Origin: Candidatus Thioglobus perditus
GTDB lineage: Bacteria > Pseudomonadota > Gammaproteobacteria > PS1 > Pseudothioglobaceae
DNA: 64,000 nt
Assembly (NCBI GenBank): GCA_002909145.1
Contig: PNQY01000039.1
Location: forward strand, 24,490-88,489
Direction of reading: 5' to 3'
Shown here in pieces: positions 10,081-19,079 of this stretch. Position 1 is the first letter of the stretch. Each line of letters opens with the position of its first letter. A model generated the notes under the pieces. That model ran no database searches and was not told the DNA's origin. It saw only the letters and a program-made list of their open reading frames with translations. Position numbers and translations under genes: made by a program.

Positions 10081-10304
10081 ATACTGATTTGCCAGCCTGT
10101 ATTAACGCAAAGTTAGAGCGTTACTTCGAACACCTTAATGGTGAAAAGGCAAGTGGTGTTTATAAAATGGTTAACCAAGAAGTAGAGCCAGTAGTTATTA
10201 AGTTTGTACTAGATATGGTTGAACACAATCAAAGCGAAGCCTCAAGAATTCTCGGCATCAACCGCGGCACTTTAAAGAAAAAAATAGAACTCTACAAGCT
10301 CTAA
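10077..10304 (+). CDS. fis: DNA-binding protein Fis (short form)
   Basis: The 75-residue protein matches the helical core and C-terminal helix-turn-helix of Fis; the DNA-contacting end reads [16 protein letters not shown]. Compared with the 98-residue E. coli protein it lacks about 22 N-terminal residues, which form the flexible beta-hairpin arms needed to stimulate Hin/Gin-type DNA invertases. It should still bend DNA and regulate transcription, for example at rRNA promoters. It is coupled to dusB by a 4-bp overlap. Confidence 0.93.
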   Translation: MNTDLPACINAKLERYFEHLNGEKASGVYKMVNQEVEPVVIKFVLDMVEHNQSEASRILGINRGTLKKKIELYKL

Positions 10305-10354
10305 CACTCTATAATTATTTCCTTTATCTTTTATCTTTTTTCAAGGGAAATAAA

Positions 10355-11896
10355 ATGACCATACAAAGAGCTCTAATCAGTGTTTCTGATAAAACCGGTG
10401 TTCTTGAACTTGCTCAATCATTAGCAGAAAAAAATATAGAAATCCTTTCAACAGGTGGCACTGCAAAGCTACTAGCTGATAATGGCATTCCAGTAATAGA
10501 GGTGTCAGATTACACTGGATTTCCAGAGATGATGGCAGGCCGTGTTAAAACCTTAAATCCAAAAATTCACGGCGGTATTTTAGCGCGTCGCGGTCTTGAT
10601 GAGTCTGTAATGGCAGATAATGATATCAACCCAATTGATTTAGTGGTGGTTAATCTCTACCCTTTCCAAGCAACCATTGCCAACCCTGATTGCACATTAG
10701 AAGATGCCATTGAAAACATTGACATTGGCGGTCCAGCAATGCTTAGATCGAGTGCAAAAAATCACGCCTCAGTTACTGTGGTAGTAGACGCATCAGACTA
10801 CCAAATGGTTATTGATGAAATTAATACAAATGGCGATACGACAATAGAGACTCGTACCAAGCTTGCGCTTAAAACATTCGAACATACTGCGCAATATGAC
10901 GGCGCCATTGCCAACTATTTAGGCAAAGAAGAAGACGGCTTTTCTAATACTATGAATCTTCAATTCAACAAAACCCAATCTATGCGTTATGGTGAGAACC
11001 CTCATCAATCAGCCGCATTCTATGTAGAAAACAACATCTCTGAAGCATGTGTGGCATCAAGCACACAATTTCAAGGTAAAGAAATGTCGTTCAATAATAT
11101 GGCAGATGCTGATGCCGCATTAGAATGTGTGCGCACTTTTAATAACCCGGCTTGTGTTATTGTTAAGCATGCCAATCCTTGTGGTGTGGCAGTGCGCTCT
11201 AATATTTTTGATGCTTATGATGATGCTTTTAAAACCGACCCAACCTCAGCTTTTGGCGGAATTATTGCCTTTAATCGCAATCTAGATAAAGATACTGCTC
11301 AGACTATTATTGATCGTCAATTTGTTGAAGTAATTATTGCTCCACATATTGATGATGACGCTAAAGAAGTGCTGTCAGCTAAACAAAATGTACGTGCACT
11401 AGAATGCGGTGATCTTACTATGGCACGACCATCTCTTGACTTTAAGCGTGTAACTGGAGGTCTACTTGTACAAGACAAAGATCTTGGTTCAATTGACAAA
11501 GATGATGTTAAATGTGTGAGTGACATCCAACCAACTGATGAGCAACTAAACGACCTGATGTTTGCATGGAAAGTGGCTAAATCAGTTAAATCTAACGCTA
11601 TTGTATATGTAAAAAATCAAATGACAATCGGTGTAGGTGCCGGGCAAATGTCACGTGTATATTCAGCTAAGATTGCCGGCATTAAAGCTGCCGATGAAAA
11701 TCTAGTGGTTGAAGGCTCAGTAATGGCATCAGATGCATTTTTCCCATTTAGAGACGGAATTGATGCAGCGGCTGAAGCTGGAATTAAGGCCATCATCCAG
11801 CCTGGTGGTTCAATGCGTGATGATGAAGTTATCGAAGCAGCTAATGAACACGGTATTGCCATGGTATTTACCGGAATGCGACACTTTAAGCACTAA
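10355..11896 (+). CDS. purH: Bifunctional AICAR formyltransferase/IMP cyclohydrolase
   Basis: The 513-residue enzyme performs the last two steps of IMP synthesis. The N-terminal IMP cyclohydrolase (MGS-like) domain opens with [12 protein letters not shown] and includes [10 protein letters not shown] and [13 protein letters not shown]. The formyltransferase half starts around residue 200 ([15 protein letters not shown]) and contains the catalytic KHANPCG motif and AFGGIIAFN. The C-terminus [13 protein letters not shown]...[10 protein letters not shown] is standard. A good ribosome binding site (AAGGGAAA) lies just before the start. purD, its common partner, is not here. Confidence 0.97.
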   Translation: MTIQRALISVSDKTGVLELAQSLAEKNIEILSTGGTAKLLADNGIPVIEVSDYTGFPEMMAGRVKTLNPKIHGGILARRGLDESVMADNDINPIDLVVVNLYPFQATIANPDCTLEDAIENIDIGGPAMLRSSAKNHASVTVVVDASDYQMVIDEINTNGDTTIETRTKLALKTFEHTAQYDGAIANYLGKEEDGFSNTMNLQFNKTQSMRYGENPHQSAAFYVENNISEACVASSTQFQGKEMSFNNMADADAALECVRTFNNPACVIVKHANPCGVAVRSNIFDAYDDAFKTDPTSAFGGIIAFNRNLDKDTAQTIIDRQFVEVIIAPHIDDDAKEVLSAKQNVRALECGDLTMARPSLDFKRVTGGLLVQDKDLGSIDKDDVKCVSDIQPTDEQLNDLMFAWKVAKSVKSNAIVYVKNQMTIGVGAGQMSRVYSAKIAGIKAADENLVVEGSVMASDAFFPFRDGIDAAAEAGIKAIIQPGGSMRDDEVIEAANEHGIAMVFTGMRHFKH

Positions 11897-12037
11897 ATTC
11901 TACGAAGGTATTTTATTTGTAGTTAAGCCTAAACCCGTTAAATATCGATTGGTTTGATTTTCTATTAATTGGCATCCAGCTATCACAACCTTTATCGCCT
12001 AAACAGGCTCTATTGTATATAGTTTTTTCATATAAGG

Positions 12038-12361
12038 TTATTTATACATTTCGTATATATGTTTACAAGCTGCAAGCAACTCATCATTATACATCCATTT
12101 TCCGTCTCCACGATTAAACCCCATATCCTCCCACATTTTTGATGGAATAATCATTCTCATTCTTTCAAACTGCTCGAATAATAATTCTTCAGTATTAGGA
12201 TCGTTGGCTTTTTGATTTTGTGAATACATTGAATAAGTCATCCATAAATTCATCTCGGGTGTAAATGCTAGTTCTTGTGGTAGTCCAACATTATCAACAA
12301 AGTCTTGATCGCTTGAATCTTTGTAACCTTGCAGAAATGGTATGTTGTAACTCTTTTTCAT
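12038..12361 (-). CDS. Unknown small protein downstream of avtA
   Basis: I do not recognise this 107-residue protein. It is predicted soluble, with no signal peptide or membrane helix, and is rich in Met, Tyr, Trp and acidic residues. It starts 15 bp after the avtA stop on the same strand, so the two are probably cotranscribed. Start ATG at 12361 is the only reasonable one. The link to avtA is positional only. Confidence 0.7.
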   Translation of the reverse strand: MKKSYNIPFLQGYKDSSDQDFVDNVGLPQELAFTPEMNLWMTYSMYSQNQKANDPNTEELLFEQFERMRMIIPSKMWEDMGFNRGDGKWMYNDELLAACKHIYEMYK

Positions 12362-12376
12362 AATTCATTATGGTGC

Positions 12377-13651
12377 TTAATTAAAAACTTCATTATAGAT
12401 CAACTTAAGACCTTTTATCAAAGTATCTTTATCTTTGGCGTAGTTGATGCGGATGCATTGATATTGGTGTTTCCAATTCTTATCCACACCAATAAAAAAA
12501 GCCTCTCCGGGAATAATGTAGACACTTTTTTCTTTTAGTTTTTGATACAGCTCTTCTGAGCTGATTTTTAAATTTGGAAGCCAAATCCACATAAAAAATG
12601 CACCCTCGAGCTTGTGCACTCTTGCACTAGTGTTGGAGAATATTTCATTAAATAATTGTTTGGCAGTTTTAGCTTTTTGCTCATAATAAGGCTTAACGAT
12701 ATTGTTTGCTAAATGCATAATTTCCTGGCTTTTAACTAAACGCGTAGCTAAAGCAGGACCAACACTGCTTGGCGCCAAGGTAAGGATACCACTCACCTTG
12801 CTCATTGCTTCAATGGTGTCTTTATTGGCAATAACTATACCGGTGCGAATACCTGGCAATCCAAGCTTAGATAGCGACATACATAAAATTGTATTTTCAT
12901 TCCAACTCAATGTTGCACCAGTATAAATCACCCCAGGGAAAGGGTTGCCATAGGCATTATCAACAATCAGTGGGATGTTATTTGCTTGGGCGATTTTATC
13001 CAACTGAGACAATTCATCATCGGTAATTACATTACCCGTTGGGTTAGTTGGACGCGACACACAAATAACACCAATGTTTTCTTGCTGTATGGTTGCCTCA
13101 AGCTTAGAAAAATCAATTTGATATTTAAATTCTTGATTGTCAAGCTCACAGATCTCAGGCTTGATTGATGCAAACATATCATCTGAGAGGCCTTGATCTG
13201 CATAACCAATATATTCAGGAACTAAAGGTAACAATACTTTCTTTTTGCGTCCATCTACCATCTCGCCAGCAAATAGATTGAATAATGAAAAAAAACTGCT
13301 TTGTGAGCCATTAGTAATGGCAATATTACCTTCGCCTAGATTCCAACCGTAATGATCATTTAGCATTCTAACTAAAGCATCAATAAACACCTCGGAACCT
13401 TGTGGGCCGTCATAAAATCCAAGCATTTTGTCAGCACCGCCGGCTTTGACTAATTTGCCCAACTCTTTAACAAAAATATCGTGCGCTTCAGGAATAAGCG
13501 CAGGGTTGCCGCCACCAAGCATAATGATATTCTCATCATTACTATGATTGGCCTTTCCCAGATCATCCATCAAGCGGGTAATGCCAGAATAGTGGGTAAA
13601 TTTTTGACCGAATTTTGAGTACTTTTGATTCATTTGACTTATTTTATGCAA
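12377..13651 (-). CDS. avtA: Valine-pyruvate aminotransferase
   Basis: The 424-residue PLP enzyme of fold type I aligns along its length with E. coli AvtA. Shared blocks include LGGGNPA, YDGPQG, NGSQS.FF.LFNLFAG, PLVPEYIGYADQGL, CVSRPTNPTGNVITD and the PLP-lysine motif MSLSKLGLPG (K262). It transfers amino groups between valine and pyruvate, giving alanine. The first nine or so residues extend beyond the E. coli start, and an internal Met at residue 7 is a possible alternative start. It diverges from the 137-residue unknown gene at 13728. Confidence 0.93.
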   Translation of the reverse strand: MHKISQMNQKYSKFGQKFTHYSGITRLMDDLGKANHSNDENIIMLGGGNPALIPEAHDIFVKELGKLVKAGGADKMLGFYDGPQGSEVFIDALVRMLNDHYGWNLGEGNIAITNGSQSSFFSLFNLFAGEMVDGRKKKVLLPLVPEYIGYADQGLSDDMFASIKPEICELDNQEFKYQIDFSKLEATIQQENIGVICVSRPTNPTGNVITDDELSQLDKIAQANNIPLIVDNAYGNPFPGVIYTGATLSWNENTILCMSLSKLGLPGIRTGIVIANKDTIEAMSKVSGILTLAPSSVGPALATRLVKSQEIMHLANNIVKPYYEQKAKTAKQLFNEIFSNTSARVHKLEGAFFMWIWLPNLKISSEELYQKLKEKSVYIIPGEAFFIGVDKNWKHQYQCIRINYAKDKDTLIKGLKLIYNEVFN

Positions 13652-13698
13652 ATACTAATGAAGTTTATAAGTATAAATAAACTTAACTATAGATTAAA

Positions 13699-13738
13699 AT
13701 GGCAATACATAAACAAGTTTAACAATTATGGCAATACA
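13699..13738 (+). repeat. 11-bp direct repeat covering two start codons
   Basis: ATGGCAATACA occurs at 13699-13709 and again at 13728-13738, where it is the start of the 137-residue gene. The upstream copy opens a frame of only seven codons (MAIHKQV) before a stop. Confidence 0.85.
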
Positions 13739-14141
13739 ATCAATTAAAGTTTTTCCAACAATTCACTCTATCACTATTGATAAGGAGAGCGAAAAAGTTA
13801 CTGGAATAGTTCAAGATATTCTCGATGCACAAGGCATTAGGAAAAATCTTGAAGAATCTGTACATATGGTTCAAAGGTATAACGAAAGGGGTTTTTACCC
13901 ACTAACCAAGCCTAAATTTATTGAAGATGTTATGGGTAGTTTTGCTCAAATGGGATTGACCAGAGAAGCAACTATCTCTGAAAACACTTATCATGAAATT
14001 ATTGGCTATGTTGGTTGTACACGAGTATGGGAATTGCCAATTATATTAAGAGATCAAGTTGAATCTTCTCTTACTGGCTATGATGTTGATTATGACGATG
14101 AAAGCTGGGAAATCTTAAAAGTTGAGCAAATACAGAATTAA
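13728..14141 (+). CDS. Unknown conserved-looking 137-residue protein
   Basis: I do not recognise a family. The protein is soluble, mixed alpha/beta in appearance, with no signal peptide, and has an acidic C-terminus. A single cysteine sits in the stretch IGYVGCTRVW. The coding sequence is uninterrupted and has codon use like its neighbours, so it looks real. The last 4 bp overlap the end of dbpA on the other strand. The start is favoured by position, but ribosome binding is weak and the start region is duplicated just upstream. Confidence 0.7.
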   Translation: MAIQSIKVFPTIHSITIDKESEKVTGIVQDILDAQGIRKNLEESVHMVQRYNERGFYPLTKPKFIEDVMGSFAQMGLTREATISENTYHEIIGYVGCTRVWELPIILRDQVESSLTGYDVDYDDESWEILKVEQIQN

Positions 14142-15514
14142 GACAAAATTCTCACCCTGAAGTTTTTACCTTTAAGCTTATCGCCTTTAATCTTTTTCAA
14201 GGCTGTCTTTACCAACTCTGAACTAACCGCAACATAAGACCAATTACTCGAGACATTAATCTTACCGATTTTGTCCCCTGGTATGCCGCCTTTACCAGTA
14301 AGCCCCCCAACAATGTCTCCAGGTCGTAGCTTCTGTTTCTTGCCGCCGTCAATCTTAAGTGTAGTCATACTCGGCTTTTTAATAGGCTTATCTAAATTAG
14401 TTTCACTTGGCAATTCATCGGATGAAGCAATATCAAGATTTAATGCATCTAGTTTATGCATTTCTCTATCACCATAAAGCGTACAAGCAATACCGCTCTT
14501 ACCAGCTCTTCCGGTACGTCCAATACGATGAACATGAACTTCTGGATCGTGTGCAACATTAAAATTAATAACCATATCCAAAGAATCAATATCGAGCCCA
14601 CGTGCAGCAACATCAGTAGCTACCAATATCGAAACACTACCATTTGAAAAACGAATTAACGCCTGATCACGCTCGCGCTGATCAAGATCACCGTGAATTG
14701 CCAATGCATAAAATCCATAGTAACCCAGCTCATCAGCCACATCTTGAGTGTCGGCCTTGGTATTACAAAACACTAGTGTTGAGTCTGGCTTATGCTTAGC
14801 AAGAAGTAGCCGCAATGCACTCATACGCTCATCATCAGTGTTAGTTTGATAGAAATACTGCTTTATAGTTGTCTGCTCATGCTCAGATGGAGCATTAACA
14901 GTAGTCGGATTGTTCATTACTCGTTCAGCAATACTGGATATCTCATCAGGAAATGTTGCACTAAATAATAGAGTTTGGCGCTTACTAGGAACCTTATCAA
15001 TAATTTTGTCAATGGTGTCTTCAAAACCCATATCCAGCATACGATCAGCCTCATCAAGTATTAAAGTGTCGATACTGTCCAGCTTCAAGGTGCCTTTACG
15101 TAGATGCTCTTCAATACGCCCTGGGGTGCCAACTACAATATGTGTACCATGTGCCAATGATCCGATTTGCGGGCCAAATGGCGCACCCCCGCATAATGTT
15201 AAAACCTTAATATTATGAATTGCTCTAGCAAGCTTACGAATTTCACTTGCAACTTGATCAGCCAGCTCACGAGTTGGGCACAAAACTATAGATTGCGCCC
15301 TAAAAGATTTAACATTTAACTTCTGCAATAAGCCCAAGCCAAATGCTGCGGTTTTTCCAGATCCGGTTTTACCTTGGGCTATTACGTCCTGACCATCAAG
15401 AATGGCGGGCAGGCTTAACGCCTGAATTGGGGTCATCTGTTTATAGCCTAGAGTTATAAGATTTTTTGATAACTCTGAACGTAGATTTAGTAAAGAAAAG
15501 TCAGTCGAACTCAA
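14138..15514 (-). CDS. dbpA: ATP-dependent RNA helicase DbpA
   Basis: The 458-residue DEAD-box helicase acts in 50S ribosome assembly at 23S helix 92. It has the Q-motif region YKQMTPIQALSLPAIL, Walker A QGKTGSGKT (47-55), PTRELADQ, DEAD (155-158), SAT (186-188), and C-terminal helicase motifs ARGLDI and HRIGRTGRAG. The C-terminal 70 or so residues (KIDGGKKQKLRPGDIVGGLTG to the end) are the RNA-binding domain specific to DbpA, which separates it from other DEAD-box helicases. A pseudogene remnant lies just upstream on the same strand. Confidence 0.95.
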   Translation of the reverse strand: MSSTDFSLLNLRSELSKNLITLGYKQMTPIQALSLPAILDGQDVIAQGKTGSGKTAAFGLGLLQKLNVKSFRAQSIVLCPTRELADQVASEIRKLARAIHNIKVLTLCGGAPFGPQIGSLAHGTHIVVGTPGRIEEHLRKGTLKLDSIDTLILDEADRMLDMGFEDTIDKIIDKVPSKRQTLLFSATFPDEISSIAERVMNNPTTVNAPSEHEQTTIKQYFYQTNTDDERMSALRLLLAKHKPDSTLVFCNTKADTQDVADELGYYGFYALAIHGDLDQRERDQALIRFSNGSVSILVATDVAARGLDIDSLDMVINFNVAHDPEVHVHRIGRTGRAGKSGIACTLYGDREMHKLDALNLDIASSDELPSETNLDKPIKKPSMTTLKIDGGKKQKLRPGDIVGGLTGKGGIPGDKIGKINVSSNWSYVAVSSELVKTALKKIKGDKLKGKNFRVRILS

Positions 15515-15552
15515 AGGTGGAAACTCGAAATTAAGATGTTATGAATTTTACC

Positions 15553-15775
15553 CTAGTCCACAATGCTAATATCAATACCCTGATCTAATAACTCCTGCTG
15601 ACGAACCTTTAAATAATCACCAAACTTTGGGTAAACCATTGTGGTATTTCATATGCAGCACCACTAACAACCTTCCCAACATTCTTTTCATTTGCAAAAA
15701 CACTAGTGTTAACAAATAACACAGTAAAAATACAACTATTCCATAAATTTTCAATAGCTTATTGATATATATCAT
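15553..15775 (-). pseudogene. Remnant of an exported thioredoxin-like (SoxW-type?) gene
   Basis: The leftward strand shows pieces of one protein in three frames. A start (MIYINKLLKIYGIVVF) begins a hydrophobic signal peptide. A frameshift leads to VLFVNTSVFANEKNVGKVV followed by SGAAYEIPQWF, a plausible signal-peptidase site and mature N-terminus. A second break leads to YPKFGDYLKVRQQELLDQGI ending DISIVD and a stop at 15553. The middle, where a thioredoxin CxxC would be expected, is missing. The N- and C-terminal pieces resemble exported SoxW-like thioredoxin proteins from memory only, so family identity is tentative, but decay by frameshift plus deletion is clear. Confidence 0.55.
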
Positions 15776-15823
15776 TATTACCTTATAAATATAAAAAAAC
15801 CTTTAAATATTAAACCGAAAGGG

Positions 15824-15830
15824 TGATAAT
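15824..15830 (+). promoter_or_regulatory. Candidate -10 box for 6S RNA
   Basis: TGATAAT lies about 7-11 bp before the predicted 5' end of the 6S RNA. No strong -35 is evident. Confidence 0.4.
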
Positions 15831-15840
15831 AACAATTATC

Positions 15841-16006
15841 TGTTGTGTTTGTGATTTGGTACATCCCCTGAGCCGATAAATAAATATATCAGGAAATGAG
15901 ATAGATTACTATTGAGCAAGCCCATCTTGAAATGGGAAGCCTGCGGTAATCTTCGAACTTCCGCCTTGAACCTTATGGTTCAGGTTTTCATCAAACACGG
16001 CACAAT
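15841..16006 (+). ncRNA. ssrS: 6S RNA
   Basis: This stretch has the hallmarks of gammaproteobacterial 6S RNA. The motif CCCCTGAGCCGAT appears early in the 5' half, GCCTGCGG and CCTTGAACC...GGTTCA appear in the 3' half, and the ends pair (TGTGTTTG with CAAACACG-type closing stem). 6S RNA mimics an open promoter and binds sigma-70 RNA polymerase, lowering transcription in stationary phase. Its place just upstream of the 5-formyl-THF cyclo-ligase gene is the conserved location. The ends are approximate to about 10 nt. Confidence 0.9.
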
Positions 16007-16036
16007 GGACCTTTAAAAACCAATTCTGAAGTTATA

Positions 16037-16600
16037 ATGCCATTAATTATGAAGGCATTAAGACACTCTTTAAGACAAAAAAGATGCGCTATAAAATCTA
16101 GCGATAGAGAAAAATTAGCCAAAAGACTCTTGCTCCAAGTACAAAAATTAGCAAATTTTCATAATAGGCAAAAAGTTGCTATTTATTTGCCAAATGATGG
16201 TGAAATTGATACAAAGTACATACAAAACTTCTTGAAAAAGATGCAAATAAGCACTTATTTGCCGATATTAGTCGGCAAAAGACTTAAATTTGCAAAAATT
16301 GGTAAAAATTTCAGGAAAAATCGATATGGCATTGATGAGCCGGTTTTTACTCATATTTTAAGTGCAAAAAGAATGAATATAATTTTTATGCCACTAGTCG
16401 GATTTGACAAACACAGAAATCGAATTGGTATGGGTGGTGGTTTTTATGATCGCACACTTAGCTTTAAAAAACATCAAAAAACATTTAAGAATCCAAAACT
16501 TTATGGCTTGGCATTTGATTGTCAAAGAGTTGAAAAACTAGACGCTAAACCCTGGGATGTTCAGCTTGACAGAATCATCACCCCAAGTGAAATCTATTAA
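16037..16600 (+). CDS. fau: 5-formyltetrahydrofolate cyclo-ligase
   Basis: The protein is 187 residues from the first ATG; an in-frame ATG at 16049 gives 183 residues and a more usual N-terminus (MKALRHSLRQKR). It converts 5-formyl-THF to 5,10-methenyl-THF with ATP. The signature GMGGGFYDRTL (131-141), the nucleotide-binding YLPNDGEIDT region and PLVGFD are present. It lies 30 bp after the 6S RNA, the conserved ssrS-ygfA pair, and is probably cotranscribed with it. It is unusually rich in lysine. Confidence 0.92.
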   Translation: MPLIMKALRHSLRQKRCAIKSSDREKLAKRLLLQVQKLANFHNRQKVAIYLPNDGEIDTKYIQNFLKKMQISTYLPILVGKRLKFAKIGKNFRKNRYGIDEPVFTHILSAKRMNIIFMPLVGFDKHRNRIGMGGGFYDRTLSFKKHQKTFKNPKLYGLAFDCQRVEKLDAKPWDVQLDRIITPSEIY

Positions 16601-16603
16601 CTA

Positions 16604-17755
16604 TCAATTCCCTAGCGCGTGTTTTTGAAAAAATGATTTTAGCGCCGGGGTTTCGTTAATTATATTCATACCAAAACCACGCAAGATACGCATAGGCTCT
16701 GAATTTTCTTTGTAAATCCAATTAAGACCAGTCATAGTTTTTGCCATAAGCTCATTATCAAGTCTTCTAGCTCTAGCATATTTTCTTAATGTGTAAACTT
16801 CGCTGAAATTATCGATATTCGTTTTTATTTGTGTTGATAATTCAGCAACATCGCCAAAACCCAAGTTAACACCTTGACCTGCCAAAGGGTGAATATTATG
16901 CGCTGCATCGCCAATAAGCGCTAAATTTTCCTTTGTATACTCATTTGAACTACGCTCAATAAGCGGAAATGCTTGAATTTCACTAATAACTTCAAACTTG
17001 CCAAATCTATACTCTACTCCTTGAGATAATCTTTCGCCAAACTCATCTGGAGTTAAGCCCATCAATTCTTCAGCTAGATGGTTTTGAGCAGACCACACAA
17101 TTGATGCAGTATGTTCTGTAAGTGGCAAGAGTGCAATAATACTATCTGATAAAAACCTTTGCCAAGTTGTATCCTCAAACCCATTGTTTGAATGAACATT
17201 GCAGACTATAGCTTTTTGCTCATAGTCATTTTCACTATAATCAATGCCGGCCAACTCTCTTATGCGCGACCTAGCTCCATCTGCACCAATCAACAGCTTG
17301 CAGTCAATATTTTTCCCATTGTCTAAGTCAACCCTATAACCATCATTAGTTTTGCTTATAGTATTCAACTTAGACTTTATAAACTTGACCTCAGTATTCC
17401 CAAGAGAAGAGAATAAAGCTCCTTGAATTGCATCGTTTTCAATTATATGGCCCAGATGATTTATCTCTTCATTACTGGTATCAAAATCTAAATTGCCGTG
17501 TGAATTTTGATCCCAAACACTAGTATTAATAAATACCTTCTTACGCTTAATATTGTCCCAGGCCCCAATATCTTTCAATAATTTTTCTGACTTGGGTGTG
17601 ATCGCACTAACACGTGTATGAAAATCATCTTGTAACTTTGGATTAGGATTGTTAGGCTCAATAATTGCAATTTTTAAATTAGTATTCGCTATTGATAATG
17701 CAAAAGCTTGGCCAACCATACCACCACCAATAATTAAAACATCAAAATTATTCAA
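16604..17755 (-). CDS. UbiH/UbiF/VisC-family FAD hydroxylase (ubiquinone biosynthesis)
   Basis: The 383-residue flavoprotein monooxygenase hydroxylates the ring of a ubiquinone precursor. It has the N-terminal FAD motif IIGGGMVGQA (8-17), the DG motif LLIGADGARSRIR, and the second FAD motif LALIGDAAHNIHPLAGQGVN. Which ring position it serves (UbiI, UbiH, UbiF or UbiM) cannot be fixed from motifs. In E. coli ubiH and ubiI (visC) sit near ssrS-ygfA, and here the gene ends 4 bp from fau, so UbiH or UbiI is likeliest. The start is 4 bp after the tldE stop. Confidence 0.88.
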   Translation of the reverse strand: MNNFDVLIIGGGMVGQAFALSIANTNLKIAIIEPNNPNPKLQDDFHTRVSAITPKSEKLLKDIGAWDNIKRKKVFINTSVWDQNSHGNLDFDTSNEEINHLGHIIENDAIQGALFSSLGNTEVKFIKSKLNTISKTNDGYRVDLDNGKNIDCKLLIGADGARSRIRELAGIDYSENDYEQKAIVCNVHSNNGFEDTTWQRFLSDSIIALLPLTEHTASIVWSAQNHLAEELMGLTPDEFGERLSQGVEYRFGKFEVISEIQAFPLIERSSNEYTKENLALIGDAAHNIHPLAGQGVNLGFGDVAELSTQIKTNIDNFSEVYTLRKYARARRLDNELMAKTMTGLNWIYKENSEPMRILRGFGMNIINETPALKSFFQKHALGN

Positions 17756-17758
17756 TTA

Positions 17759-19072
17759 CTATTCTCCTGCTATTGTCATCTCGTTAATCATAACAGAGCC
17801 GACCTTAATATTATTACGGTTATCTATATCTGCACCAATGCTATTAATCCCTAGCAACATATCTTTTAAGTTTCCGGCAATAGTAATACCCGACACTGGG
17901 TACTGAATTTTACCGTTCTCTACCCAAAACCCTAAAGCTCCACGAGAATAATTACCAGTAGTTGTATTAACCCCTTGCCCCATAAGCTCAGTAACAATCA
18001 AGCCTTTGTGCATATCCTTAATCATATCATTCAAATCAGTATTAAAACTATGTTCAACAATAACGTTATTGACTCCACCAGAATTAGCAGTAGTCGATAA
18101 ATCTAACTGATTAGCTGAATATTGACCAAGAACATAACTTTTCACACGCCCATCTTCAACAAAATATTGGCGTCTCTTTAACACGCCGTCACGGTCAAAA
18201 GCTTTGGCTCCAATGGTTTTCTTTACTAATGGATTTTCGAGCAAACTAATACCTTCAGGCATAACTAATTTATCTAAGCTATTTAATAAAAATGTTGATT
18301 TTTTATATTGTCTAGATCCGCCTAATGCACCTAGTAATTGTGAAAATAATCCACCAGATAATCTCGGGGTGAATATTACCGGACATCTTTGTGACTCCAA
18401 AGATCTCGCATCAAGCTTATCAATAGCTAGCTTTGCAGCTTGAGTGCCCACATATTCAGCACTTTGTAAATCATTACTATCTAGTGCGGTGCTATACTCA
18501 TATGCGGTTTGCATATCATTGCCCCTTTTAGCAATGACCGAGCAATGTAGTGAATGCTTGGCGCTTTTTTGTAGTGCAACCAAGTCATTAGAATTGGCAT
18601 ATAAACTCTTACCCTGAAAGCTAGAAACTTCAGAGCCATCAGAATTGTCAATCTCTGGGGTGTTTAATGCATACTCTTCACATTGTTTGGCTAAATCTAT
18701 ACTATGGGATGAATCCAAATCCCATGGATAGTACAAATCCAGGTCTGGAGCGTTATATGCCATAAGTTCTTTAGGAGCTAGACCATTAAAAGGATCGTCC
18801 TGAGTATATTTAGCAATTAGATACGCTGACTCAATAGTTTTGCCAATGCCGTTTTTACTAAGATCTACGCTAGATGCATGGCCTTTTTTATGTCCTATAT
18901 ATATATTAATATCAAAACTTTTATCAAGATGATATTCTAAAGTTTCCACCTTACCTAAACGCACTGCGGTAGATACACCGGATCCAGAACTTAGTGATAT
19001 CTCATAATCAGTAACGTCGTACTTGTTTAATGAATCAATAGCAAGTTGTAGTGTTTTTTCTAATGATGACAT
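17759..19072 (-). CDS. pmbA: TldE/PmbA, non-metal partner of the TldD protease
   Basis: The frame extends upstream to 19153, but homology begins at MSSLEKTLQLAID, so I place the start at the ATG at 19072. That gives 437 residues and avoids overlap with the upstream membrane gene, which ends at 19080. TldD/TldE form a heterodimer that degrades unfolded peptides and matures microcin-type peptides. No HExxxH zinc motif is seen, as expected for TldE rather than TldD. The tail VSGITIAGNLKDMLLGI followed by a stretch with KVGSVMINEMTIAGE is family-typical. tldD is not in this window. Confidence 0.9.
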   Translation of the reverse strand: MSSLEKTLQLAIDSLNKYDVTDYEISLSSGSGVSTAVRLGKVETLEYHLDKSFDINIYIGHKKGHASSVDLSKNGIGKTIESAYLIAKYTQDDPFNGLAPKELMAYNAPDLDLYYPWDLDSSHSIDLAKQCEEYALNTPEIDNSDGSEVSSFQGKSLYANSNDLVALQKSAKHSLHCSVIAKRGNDMQTAYEYSTALDSNDLQSAEYVGTQAAKLAIDKLDARSLESQRCPVIFTPRLSGGLFSQLLGALGGSRQYKKSTFLLNSLDKLVMPEGISLLENPLVKKTIGAKAFDRDGVLKRRQYFVEDGRVKSYVLGQYSANQLDLSTTANSGGVNNVIVEHSFNTDLNDMIKDMHKGLIVTELMGQGVNTTTGNYSRGALGFWVENGKIQYPVSGITIAGNLKDMLLGINSIGADIDNRNNIKVGSVMINEMTIAGE

Positions 19073-19079
19073 AGCTAAC

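Noticed and set aside
11733..11957. 74-codon rightward frame overlapping the purH end
   Set aside because: It is out of frame with purH and has no ribosome binding site; the part past purH is only about 60 bp.
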